Part shown: positions 32,329-38,604 of the stretch, piece after piece | How positions within the stretch are numbered: position 1 is the stretch's first letter | Layout: every line of letters begins with the position of its first letter | DNA from: an uncultured Gammaproteobacteria bacterium | Lineage (GTDB): Bacteria > Pseudomonadota > Gammaproteobacteria > Enterobacterales > Psychrobiaceae | Direction: 5' to 3' | DNA length: 38,604 nt | Assembly (NCBI GenBank): GCA_937139475.1 | Contig: CAKZQF010000185.1 | Location: 1 to 38,604 of the forward strand | Position numbers and translations under genes: made by a program | Notes under the pieces: model-generated | Told to the model about the DNA's origin: nothing | Database searches by the model: none | What the model saw: the letters and a program-made list of their open reading frames with translations, nothing else

Positions 32329-33711
32329 TTATACACGGCGCCAACTGGTAACACCAGCGCTGTCCTCTAACACGACGCCCATCGCCGTTAACTCATCACG
32401 GGCCGCATCGGCTGCAGCCCAATCTTTACTGGCACGGGCATCATTACGTGCCTTAATTAACGCTTCAATTTTAGCAACGTCATCACCTTCGCCGCTATCA
32501 CCTTGTAAAAAGGCAACAGGATCTGATTGAAGCACGCCAAGTACGCCAGCCAGTTCAACTAAAATAGCTGCCAATTCACTTGCTTTAGCAGCGTCACTGT
32601 CTTTAGTGCGGTTAATTTCCTTTGCTAATTCAAACAATACTGGCAAAGCTTCTGGCGTATTAAAGTCATCATCCATCGCCGCTTTAAAGCGCGTTACATA
32701 GTCATTGTCCATGCTTACATTTGCTGCAGGGGTTACGCCACGAAGCGCGGTATATAAGCGCTCTAATGCCGCACGGCCTTGATGCAGGTTATCTTCAGAA
32801 TAATTTAGCTGGCTACGGTAATGTCCGTTTAACAAAAAGAAGCGAATGGTTTCTGCGTCAAACTCCTTAAGCACATCTTCAATGGTAAAGAAGTTGCCCA
32901 AAGATTTAGACATTTTTTCTTTGTCTATTTGCACCATACCGGAGTGCATCCACGTATTAACGTAGTTGGTACCGTGAGCACAGCATGATTGTGCAACTTC
33001 ATTTTCATGGTGAGGGAAGGTTAAGTCACTACCACCACCGTGAATATCAAAAGTTTCGCCTAAATGTTTTGCATTCATTGCCGAACATTCAATGTGCCAG
33101 CCTGGACGTCCTTCGCCCCATGGTGAAGACCAACTTGGCTCACCAGGCTTAGCCATCTTCCACAGCACAAAATCCATTGGATTACGTTTTTCTTGTACCA
33201 CATCAACGCGAGCGCCTAGTTGTAGGTTATCTAAATCCTGGCGGCTCAACTTACCGTAATCAGCAAAGCTTGGAACAGAGAACAAGACATCACCATTATC
33301 TGCGACATAAGCATGTTCACGATCAATGAGCTTTTGGATAATCTCAAGGATATCTGGCATATGAGTGGTAACTTTTGGCTCAATGTCAGGTTCAAGCATG
33401 TTTAACGATTTAAAGTTATCGTGCATGATATCGATAAAACGTTCAGTTAAATCAATAAAGCTTTCACCGTTTTCATTAGCGCGAGCAATAATTTTGTCAT
33501 CAACATCGGTAATGTTGCGCACATAAGTTACTTCAAAACCGCTAAAGCGCAGGTAACGTACAATCGTATCGAAGAATACATAAGTTCTACCGTGACCAAT
33601 ATGACAATAATCATAAGTCGTTACACCACACACATACATGCCAACTTTGCCAGGGACTATTGGCTTAAAAATATCTTTTTGGCGCGTGAGTGTATTGTAG
33701 ATCGACAACAT
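32329..33711 (-). CDS. cysS: Cysteinyl-tRNA synthetase
   Basis: Class I aminoacyl-tRNA synthetase charging tRNA-Cys in the cytoplasm. 460 residues (461 in E. coli). HIGH motif at His37-His40 ([10 protein letters not shown]) and KMSKS at 266-270. The zinc ligands that recognise cysteine are all visible: Cys28, Cys209, His234 and Glu238. The C-terminal anticodon-binding region follows about residue 310. It is divergent from ppiB, and cysS-ppiB-lpxH is the same neighbourhood as in E. coli. Confidence 0.98.
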   Translation of the reverse strand: MLSIYNTLTRQKDIFKPIVPGKVGMYVCGVTTYDYCHIGHGRTYVFFDTIVRYLRFSGFEVTYVRNITDVDDKIIARANENGESFIDLTERFIDIMHDNFKSLNMLEPDIEPKVTTHMPDILEIIQKLIDREHAYVADNGDVLFSVPSFADYGKLSRQDLDNLQLGARVDVVQEKRNPMDFVLWKMAKPGEPSWSSPWGEGRPGWHIECSAMNAKHLGETFDIHGGGSDLTFPHHENEVAQSCCAHGTNYVNTWMHSGMVQIDKEKMSKSLGNFFTIEDVLKEFDAETIRFFLLNGHYRSQLNYSEDNLHQGRAALERLYTALRGVTPAANVSMDNDYVTRFKAAMDDDFNTPEALPVLFELAKEINRTKDSDAAKASELAAILVELAGVLGVLQSDPVAFLQGDSGEGDDVAKIEALIKARNDARASKDWAAADAARDELTAMGVVLEDSAGVTSWRRV

Positions 33712-33839
33712 GGGAGAAAAATTCCTTCGGTAAGACTATTTAAAGGATGCAGTTTAGCAGCAGGATTAACTTGCCTCAATTAGTAAACATTTAAATAGTG
33801 AAAATAAACCGCAAAAAACGAGATTTTTGAGCCACACAT

Positions 33840-33867
33840 TTGCCATTGGCGCTAAACAAGGTAAAAT
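33840..33867 (+). promoter_or_regulatory. Promoter of ppiB
   Basis: TTGCCA (33840-33845), 16 bases, TAAAAT (33862-33867), 34 bases before the ppiB ATG. Confidence 0.6.
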
Positions 33868-33901
33868 TCACTAATATCTAAACACATTAAGGTTAATAAA
33901 C

Positions 33902-34393
33902 ATGATCACACTTACCACTAACTACGGTCAGATCAAAATTGAAACATTCGCTGATAAAGCGCCAGAAACAGTAGCTAACTTTGAGCAATACGTAAAAGAC
34001 GGATTCTACGACGGCACTATCTTTCACCGTGTAATCGATGGATTCATGGTTCAAGGCGGCGGTTTCGCTATTGGTATGGAAGAGAAAGACACGCGTACTC
34101 CTGTCAAAAACGAAGCAAACAATGGCCTGGCAAACGAAAAAGGTACGCTAGCAATGGCTCGTACTCAAGATCCACATTCAGCTAGTGCTCAGTTCTTTAT
34201 CAATGTTTCTGACAACAGCTTCTTAAACTTCAGCAGCGAAACGACCCAAGGTTGGGGTTACTGTGTTTTTGCTAAAGTAGTAGAAGGCATGGACGTTGTA
34301 GATAAAATCCGCGCGGTTAGCACTGGCAACCGTGGTTACCATCAAGATGTTCCGCTAGATGAAGTTGTTATTGAAAAAGCTGAAATCGCTTAA
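33902..34393 (+). CDS. ppiB: Peptidyl-prolyl cis-trans isomerase B (cyclophilin)
   Basis: Cytoplasmic cyclophilin that speeds proline isomerisation in protein folding. 163 residues (164 in E. coli PpiB). Active-site segments [15 protein letters not shown] (catalytic Arg in HR), the [14 protein letters not shown] stretch, and [10 protein letters not shown] with the Trp of the cyclosporin site. No signal peptide, which separates it from the periplasmic PpiA. AAGG lies nine bases before the ATG. It is followed by a terminator. Confidence 0.97.
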   Translation: MITLTTNYGQIKIETFADKAPETVANFEQYVKDGFYDGTIFHRVIDGFMVQGGGFAIGMEEKDTRTPVKNEANNGLANEKGTLAMARTQDPHSASAQFFINVSDNSFLNFSSETTQGWGYCVFAKVVEGMDVVDKIRAVSTGNRGYHQDVPLDEVVIEKAEIA

Positions 34394-34412
34394 TTAGAAA
34401 TTCGGCTTCCTT

Positions 34413-34440
34413 AAAAAGGCATCATTGCGATGCCTTTTTT
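34413..34440 (+). terminator. Rho-independent terminator after ppiB
   Basis: AGGCATC (34417-34423) pairs with GATGCCT (34429-34435), flanked by A-tract and T5 so that the stem can be extended. It lies 20 bases after the ppiB stop and 20 before lpxH. Confidence 0.88.
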
Positions 34441-34460
34441 GTTATTTGAGAATGTTTTAG

Positions 34461-35198
34461 ATGTCCCATACCCTATTTATTGCAGATCTACACCTTGAGC
34501 AAGACCGCCATGATATTAGCGATCTGTTTTGTCATTTCTTAAACAATGATGCCCGCAAGGCCGACGCCCTCTATATTTTAGGGGATTTATTTGAAGTGTG
34601 GTTTGGCGATGATAACCCCTGCCCATTCCCTGCATTTATTGCCTCACAAATAAAAGCGGTAAGTGATAGTGGTGTGCCAGTGTACTACATTCATGGTAAC
34701 CGCGATTTTACCATTGGCAAACGTTACGCCAAACAAAGCGGTATGATTTTGCTACCAGAGGCAAAGGTGGTGGATTTATACGGCCAGCCAACACTTATCA
34801 TGCACGGGGATAGCCTTTGTACCCTTGACGTTCCCTATCAGAAATTTCGTAAAAAGAGTCGTACCTGGTGGTGGAAAGGGATTATGTTGTCGTTGCCTTT
34901 ATCTTATCGCCAAAAAATGGCCCGCAATATCCGCGAAAAATCAAAAGAAAATAAAAGCGGTGCTGACTTATCCATCATGGATGTCACTCAAAGCGAAGTA
35001 GAGCTGCAAATGCAGAATTTCGGCGTCACACGGCTAATCCATGGTCATACGCATCGTCCAGCTATCCATCATTTTGAGATAAACGGCAAGCCTTATGAAC
35101 GTATTGTTCTTGGGGATTGGTATGAGCAAGGCAGCTTGCTAAAAGTGACACCTCAAGGCGTTGATTTGCAAAGCCAAGCATTTATAAAAAAGGCATAA
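34461..35198 (+). CDS. lpxH: UDP-2,3-diacylglucosamine diphosphatase LpxH
   Basis: Peripheral inner-membrane metallophosphoesterase that cleaves UDP-2,3-diacylglucosamine to lipid X in lipid A synthesis. 245 residues (240 in E. coli). The calcineurin-like metal-binding motifs appear in order: DLHLEQDR, GDLFEVWFGDD, GNRDF, HGDSLC, and GHTHRPAIH. The ATG has GAGAATG upstream at somewhat long spacing. Follows ppiB after a terminator in the E. coli-like order. Confidence 0.96.
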   Translation: MSHTLFIADLHLEQDRHDISDLFCHFLNNDARKADALYILGDLFEVWFGDDNPCPFPAFIASQIKAVSDSGVPVYYIHGNRDFTIGKRYAKQSGMILLPEAKVVDLYGQPTLIMHGDSLCTLDVPYQKFRKKSRTWWWKGIMLSLPLSYRQKMARNIREKSKENKSGADLSIMDVTQSEVELQMQNFGVTRLIHGHTHRPAIHHFEINGKPYERIVLGDWYEQGSLLKVTPQGVDLQSQAFIKKA

Positions 35199-35281
35199 TT
35201 AGAAATAAAATTTACTTTGGGGAACCCCTTAGCTATTATGCCATCCAAGTTCCATTACGTGTTGTTATCAATCGAGGAAAA

Positions 35282-35650
35282 ATGAACCTTAAACCACTAT
35301 CAAAAATACTATTAGTCTCATCTTTAGCCATCACGCTACCATCGTGTGCCTTTGTAGACTGGTTGGTATACAAACAAGATCTTCCGCAAGGTAACTTTCT
35401 AGAGCAAAAAGATATCGACAAACTGCGCGTAGAAATGAGCAAAGAACAAGTCGCCTATTTAATTGGCCGACCAATTGTTGACGATGCATTTGGTGGAGAC
35501 ACTTGGCGCTATGTTTACCATTTTAAGTCAGGCCGTAACGCCAAGATCACTTACCGTGAGTTCATCTTAACCTTTAAAGACAATAAATTAGTGAGCACCG
35601 CAGGTGACTTTAAAGTCAGTGAAGACTTTAATACACCGATAGGGCAGTAA
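35282..35650 (+). CDS. bamE: Outer-membrane assembly lipoprotein BamE (SmpA/OmlA)
   Basis: Small lipoprotein of the BAM complex that inserts beta-barrel proteins in the outer membrane. 122 residues. Signal peptide with lipobox LPSC (Cys22), and the BamE domain with QGNFLEQKDIDKLRVEMSKEQVAYLIGRP followed by WRYVYHF (quoted in short parts: QGNFLEQ, MSKEQVAYLIGRP). The ATG at 35282 follows GAGGA. In E. coli bamE lies next to recN and ratB; here a Kelch gene separates it from ratB and recN is 24 kb away. Confidence 0.94.
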   Translation: MNLKPLSKILLVSSLAITLPSCAFVDWLVYKQDLPQGNFLEQKDIDKLRVEMSKEQVAYLIGRPIVDDAFGGDTWRYVYHFKSGRNAKITYREFILTFKDNKLVSTAGDFKVSEDFNTPIGQ

Positions 35651-35663
35651 GCGTTTATTTCTT

Positions 35664-35694
35664 AATATAGGGGGACAATCTATCCTCCTATATT
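35664..35694 (+). terminator. Long hairpin after bamE, overlapping a possible promoter for the next gene
   Basis: A 12-base-pair stem (35664-35675 with 35683-35694, one G-T wobble) with a seven-base loop, 14 bases after the bamE stop. No T-run follows; instead a perfect TATAAT lies at 35696-35701 with GGGACA (35672-35677) 18 bases before it. The element may be a terminator, an operator over the Kelch promoter, or both. Confidence 0.5.
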
Positions 35695-35741
35695 CTATAA
35701 TCTGATTTTCATTGACAGTTAACGAAAATTGGAATTTCAAA

Positions 35742-36689
35742 ATGTCTCTCTCTAAATACAAACTTCTCCTAAGCCTGTTCGCCTTATTTACCGCACTGCT
35801 CACAGGATGCGCTTCAACAACCAAAGTTGATAGCCCGCAGCTAACGCTAAAAACCCCAAGATATGGCCATGCAGTTATAAACGATGGCAATCATATTTAT
35901 GTGTTTTCCGGCTCACACAACAAAAAGTTGCTATCGGATGTTGAAATTATCCACCCGAAAACAGGAGTGATCAAAGTACTAGCCGACAAACTCATCCCCA
36001 GACGTTACTTTTCTGCCGTATGGGATGGCCAACATTCGGTTTATATAATCGGTGGTATCAGCGTAAACAACAAGCGAGCGCGATATGAAAACAGAGTTGA
36101 AATATTTAACACCAAAACTCATGAAATTACTATGGCAAAGCCATTGCCCATTCCAACAAGGGTTAATAGCGCAGTTTATCTTGATGGCAAAATATTTGTT
36201 TTTGGTGGCTCGCATAAAAGAGTGCGTCAAGTGGTCGCTAGATCGTTAGTATCGGTGTTTGATATTAACAAGAACCAATGGCAGCGTGCTACAGACATGC
36301 CAACGGCGAAAGAAACTAGAGCCGTCGTCAAAGATGGATTGATCTATGTGGTAGGAGGCTATGACAATGCCTTTGCAATGAATGTGTTTGAGCAGTTCGA
36401 CCCAAAAACTAATCAATGGACAACACTTGAGCCACTCCCCTTTAAAGTCAGTGCACATTCGCTAACTGTATCGGGGAATAAACTTTATCTATATGGCAAC
36501 TACAATGATTTAACCGCCAACTATGCTTATGACTTTACCACTGAGCAATGGCAGAAACTTGATAATGGCTACAAAGCAAGCCGGCACAACGCGGCAACGA
36601 CTTTAAATGACAAGGTTTATGTCATTGGTGGCAACACCGCAAGTAAAGCGTCAGCTCTTGATTATATTCAGGTTTTTACAGCCGAATAA
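35742..36689 (+). CDS. Kelch-repeat beta-propeller lipoprotein of unknown function
   Basis: Not assigned to a named gene. 315 residues from the ATG at 35742 (MSLSKYKLLL), preceded by GGAA; an in-frame ATG 10 codons earlier is discarded because the signal peptide starts here. Signal peptide with lipobox LTGC (Cys23). The rest forms about five to six Kelch-like blades: each has a run ending in a Gly-Gly turn (YIIGGIS, FVFGGSH, YVVGGYD, YVIGGNT) and a Trp-containing strand (NQWQRATDMP, NQWTTLEPLP, EQWQKLDNG). Bacterial relatives include sialate mutarotase-like proteins, but no catalytic residue can be named here. It lies between bamE and ratB, probably with its own promoter, and converges with ratB. 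Confidence 0.8.
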   Translation: MSLSKYKLLLSLFALFTALLTGCASTTKVDSPQLTLKTPRYGHAVINDGNHIYVFSGSHNKKLLSDVEIIHPKTGVIKVLADKLIPRRYFSAVWDGQHSVYIIGGISVNNKRARYENRVEIFNTKTHEITMAKPLPIPTRVNSAVYLDGKIFVFGGSHKRVRQVVARSLVSVFDINKNQWQRATDMPTAKETRAVVKDGLIYVVGGYDNAFAMNVFEQFDPKTNQWTTLEPLPFKVSAHSLTVSGNKLYLYGNYNDLTANYAYDFTTEQWQKLDNGYKASRHNAATTLNDKVYVIGGNTASKASALDYIQVFTAE

Positions 36690-36730
36690 ACCGACGCCAG
36701 TGGGCAATAAATAAGTTAAATCGATATAAC

Positions 36731-37075
36731 TTAAGTGGCTTGGCGTTTGCTATTAACGCGACCGCCAGTCACTTTATCAGCGCGCCCTTCCTCTTTTGCT
36801 TTTTCTGCACGTTTCAATCTTGCCGCTTTGGGATCAGCAATCAATGGACGATAGATTTCTATTCTGTCACCATCGCGACAGGTATCTTTTAACTTAACTG
36901 CGCGGTTAAAAACACCTACTTTAGGTTTGCTAAAATCAAAATCAGGAAAGTATGCTTCCATTCCTGATGCCGCAACAATATCCGCTACCGTTGCATCATG
37001 GGCAACGCTTAGCTCAATCACTTTTTGTTTATTCGCCAGCCCAAACACTACACTGACACTAATTTGATTATCCAT
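36731..37075 (-). CDS. ratB: RatB/RnfH family ubiquitin-like protein
   Basis: Small 114-residue member of the RnfH (beta-grasp, ubiquitin-like) family, the second gene of the ratA-ratB pair; molecular role is not well established. The family pattern ISVSVVFGLANKQKVIEL...FDFSKPKVGVFNRAVKLKD...GDRIEIYRPLIADPKAARLKRAEKAK is visible in short pieces (e.g. VGVFNRAVKL, DGDRIEIYRPL). The C-terminus is long, basic and lysine/arginine-rich. Its ATG at 37075 overlaps the ratA stop by eight bases, so translation is coupled. Confidence 0.92.
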   Translation of the reverse strand: MDNQISVSVVFGLANKQKVIELSVAHDATVADIVAASGMEAYFPDFDFSKPKVGVFNRAVKLKDTCRDGDRIEIYRPLIADPKAARLKRAEKAKEEGRADKVTGGRVNSKRQAT

Positions 37076-37499
37076 ACACTACCTTTGCTCGCTGAGTAAA
37101 GGCATTAACCATGTTGGCCGCCAACTCTTTAAAAACCTTACCAAAGGCCATTTCAGCCAGCTTATTGCTAAATTCAAACTCAAGATCTAGCTCGACCTTG
37201 CAGGCACTTTCATCAAGCGCTAAAAACGTCCAGCCGCCTTCAAGTTTTTTAAACGGGCCATCCACCAAACGCATATCCACGCGCTCATTAGCCGTAAGTG
37301 TATTTTGGGTGGTAAATGTCTTAGTAATGCCAGCTTTCGCTACATCAACACTAGCCACTATTTTATTACCATCTACCGATACTATGCGACTGCCTACACA
37401 TCCTGGTAGAAACTCCGGATATGAAGCCACATCATTTACAAGATTATACATTTGCGCCGTACTAAACATCACCAACGCACTGCGATTAACAACAGCCAT
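37068..37499 (-). CDS. ratA: RatA, START-like (SRPBCC) ribosome association toxin family protein
   Basis: 143 residues of the polyketide-cyclase/START-like fold. E. coli RatA was described as inhibiting 70S formation by binding 50S; related proteins are coenzyme Q-binding Coq10 homologues, so a ubiquinone role is an alternative. Signatures: SALVMFSTAQMYNLVNDVASYPEFLPGC (parts FSTAQMYNLV and YPEFLPGC), LVDGPFKKLEGGWTF, and LEFEFSNKLAEMAFGKVF. Divergent from smpB with about 185 bases between starts, the same arrangement as in E. coli. Confidence 0.94.
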   Translation of the reverse strand: MAVVNRSALVMFSTAQMYNLVNDVASYPEFLPGCVGSRIVSVDGNKIVASVDVAKAGITKTFTTQNTLTANERVDMRLVDGPFKKLEGGWTFLALDESACKVELDLEFEFSNKLAEMAFGKVFKELAANMVNAFTQRAKVVYG

Positions 37500-37684
37500 T
37501 TTCTATCCTTTATTAATTCGGCGCTATCATACCACAGCCAAGATTTAAAAATTTGATCTAATTTAACGCATTCAATACTTAGGGGAAACTTGCTTGCATC
37601 GTGATTGCTGGTACACTTATCGCCAATAAATAGATAAATAAAAACGTTTGGCAAGTTCGCCAAACAAAAGAGTACAAAGAGACC

Positions 37685-38167
37685 ATGGCAAAAAAAGGCA
37701 AAAACAAAGTCAGCCCGGGCAATATTGCTCAAAATAGAAAAGCTCGCCACGAATATTCCATCTCAGAAAAAACTGAAGCAGGCCTAGAACTTCAAGGCTG
37801 GGAAGTAAAAGCGATGCGCGTTGGTAAGGTTAACCTTTCCGATGCCTACTGTATTATTCAAAACAATGAATTGTTGCTACTCGGTTGCCATATCACACCG
37901 CTAAACACCGCTTCAACACATGTGCATTGCGATCCTGAGCGTCCACGTAAATTACTACTTAAGCGCCGCGAGATTGACAAGCTAAAAGGTTTAGTCGAAC
38001 GTCAAGGCTTCACGATATTAGGCTTAAATCTATACTGGAAAGGCCCTTGGGCAAAATTAGAGATAGGTTTAGGTAAAGGTAAACGCGAGCATGACAAACG
38101 TGAAGATGGCAAACAACGCGACTGGGAACGTGAAAAATCGCGCACAATGAAAGATTCTTTACGTTAA
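37685..38167 (+). CDS. smpB: SsrA-binding protein SmpB
   Basis: Binds the tRNA-like end of tmRNA and brings it to stalled ribosomes in trans-translation. 160 residues (160 in E. coli). Oligonucleotide-binding beta-barrel with [28 protein letters not shown], and [16 protein letters not shown]. The C-terminal tail rich in Lys/Arg/Glu (about 132-160) inserts in the empty mRNA channel and includes the family's conserved [11 protein letters not shown] at 37685; the tmRNA gene begins 78 bases after its stop, on the same strand, apparently from its own promoter. Confidence 0.97.
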   Translation: MAKKGKNKVSPGNIAQNRKARHEYSISEKTEAGLELQGWEVKAMRVGKVNLSDAYCIIQNNELLLLGCHITPLNTASTHVHCDPERPRKLLLKRREIDKLKGLVERQGFTILGLNLYWKGPWAKLEIGLGKGKREHDKREDGKQRDWEREKSRTMKDSLR

Positions 38168-38203
38168 TTAGAACACAAATCAAACAATCAAACATTTCTT
38201 CGG

Positions 38204-38232
38204 TTGCTCAAAGCCTTGGCAACCGTTAGAAT
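38204..38232 (+). promoter_or_regulatory. Candidate promoter of ssrA
   Basis: TTGCTC (38204-38209), 17 bases, TAGAAT (38227-38232). Transcription would begin about 38239, a few bases before the mature tmRNA 5' end. A seven-base-pair dyad CGGTTGC/GCAACCG (38201-38207, 38219-38225) overlaps it and may also end the smpB transcript. Confidence 0.5.
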
Positions 38233-38245
38233 GGTGTTATCGCTT

Positions 38246-38599
38246 GGGGGCGATTTAGGATTCGACGAGATTCTTGAAACCCGAGGTGCATGTCGAGGGG
38301 CGGTTGGCCTCGTAAAAAGCCGCACTTAAACTATTCGCAAACGACGAACAGTACTCTCTAGCCGCTTAGGCCGCTAGCTTTCCACTCAGGTGTTTCTTGT
38401 GCGCAGAGATTCGGAAAGTCACCCTACACAGGATCGCGTGGAAACTTCGCCAGTAGTTGAAGCGTTAAAACGAATCTGGCTCGCCAATACCAATGTTGTC
38501 TGTCACAGTGGTTGCGGTTAACTAAATGACATGACTAAACATGTAGTACCAAGGATGTAGGTTTTTCGGACGGGGGTTCAAATCCCCCCGCCTCCACCA
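38246..38599 (+). ncRNA. ssrA: Transfer-messenger RNA (tmRNA)
   Basis: Rescues ribosomes stalled on broken messages and tags the products for proteolysis. Complete, 354 bases. The 5' acceptor arm GGGGGCG (38246-38252) pairs with CGCCTCC (38589-38595, one G-U), followed by A and an encoded CCA (38597-38599). The 5' tRNA-like domain has the typical ATTCGACG and GGTGCATG, followed by CGAGGGGCGGTTGGCCTCG and AAAAAGCCGC. The 3' T arm has GGGGGTTCAAATCCCCCC. The tag ORF is in the middle of the molecule and pseudoknot sequences follow. It lies 78 bases downstream of smpB, the usual place in gammaproteobacteria. Confidence 0.96.
38337..38369 (+). other. tmRNA proteolysis-tag reading frame, peptide (A)ANDEQYSLAA
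   Basis: The resume codon GCA at 38337 is followed by AAC GAC GAA CAG TAC TCT CTA GCC GCT and the stop TAG (38367-38369). With the alanine carried by tmRNA the tag is AANDEQYSLAA. The C-terminal LAA needed for ClpXP recognition and the N-terminal AANDE of the SspB-binding region are kept, compared with E. coli AANDENYALAA; changes are Asn to Gln and Ala to Ser. Confidence 0.93.
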
Positions 38600-38604
38600 C
38601 ATTC

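Noticed and set aside
36713..36732. Small AAGTTA...TAACTT inverted repeat between the Kelch gene and ratB as a shared terminator
   Set aside because: Six AT-rich base pairs with no T-run are too weak to call a terminator.
1..38604. CRISPR arrays, insertion sequences, prophage or toxin-antitoxin modules
   Set aside because: No regularly spaced repeats, transposase, integrase or phage genes were seen; ratA/ratB, despite the historical toxin name, are conserved housekeeping genes here.

Overview
The window looks like chromosomal DNA of a marine gammaproteobacterium, most likely order Alteromonadales and close to Colwelliaceae (Colwellia/Thalassotalea type). This placement is inferred from moderately AT-rich, gene-dense housekeeping DNA, a MetJ-type operator, a DUF3581 protein, many c-di-GMP and chemotaxis proteins, and an SmpB/tmRNA locus of gammaproteobacterial type. 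No phage, insertion sequence, CRISPR array, rRNA or tRNA was seen; the only RNA gene recognised is tmRNA.

Layout. 1-3 kb: the dnaK 5' half and grpE on the minus strand, each with its own sigma-32 promoter, then nadK on plus. 3-9.5 kb: an accessory block with a YjbR protein, a proline-rich TonB-like anchor protein, a chemoreceptor, and a divergent PAS-GGDEF-EAL protein. 9.6-19.6 kb: SOS-controlled recN, then the cell-elongation and lipoate cluster rsfS-rlmH-mrdA-rodA-rlpA-dacA and ybeD-lipB-lipA. 19.8-20.4 kb: a beta-carbonic anhydrase. 20.7-23.8 kb (minus): a three-gene acyl-CoA degradation operon (thiolase, enoyl-CoA hydratase, 3-hydroxyisobutyryl-CoA hydrolase-like) behind a palindromic operator. 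23.9-27.7 kb (minus): two overlapping paralogous signal peptide-TPR-TM-GGDEF proteins, one clearly degenerate. 27.9-31.5 kb: metA with MetJ boxes, a lipoprotein prolyl oligopeptidase, and a TfoX C-terminal-domain protein. 31.5-35.2 kb: DUF3581, cysS, ppiB, lpxH. 35.3-38.6 kb: bamE, a Kelch-repeat lipoprotein, ratB/ratA on minus, smpB and the complete ssrA.

How it fits together. In Escherichia coli the genes grpE, nadK, recN, bamE, ratB, ratA, smpB and ssrA lie close together. Here the same set is present in the same relative order but split by roughly 31 kb of other genes. Several of those inserted groups are themselves conserved E. coli-type neighbourhoods (rsfS to lipA; cysS-ppiB-lpxH). The genes that are not in such conserved groups, and so the best places to look for new biology, are the TPR-GGDEF tandem, the Kelch lipoprotein beside bamE, the orphan TonB-like protein, and the divergent chemoreceptor/GGDEF-EAL pair.
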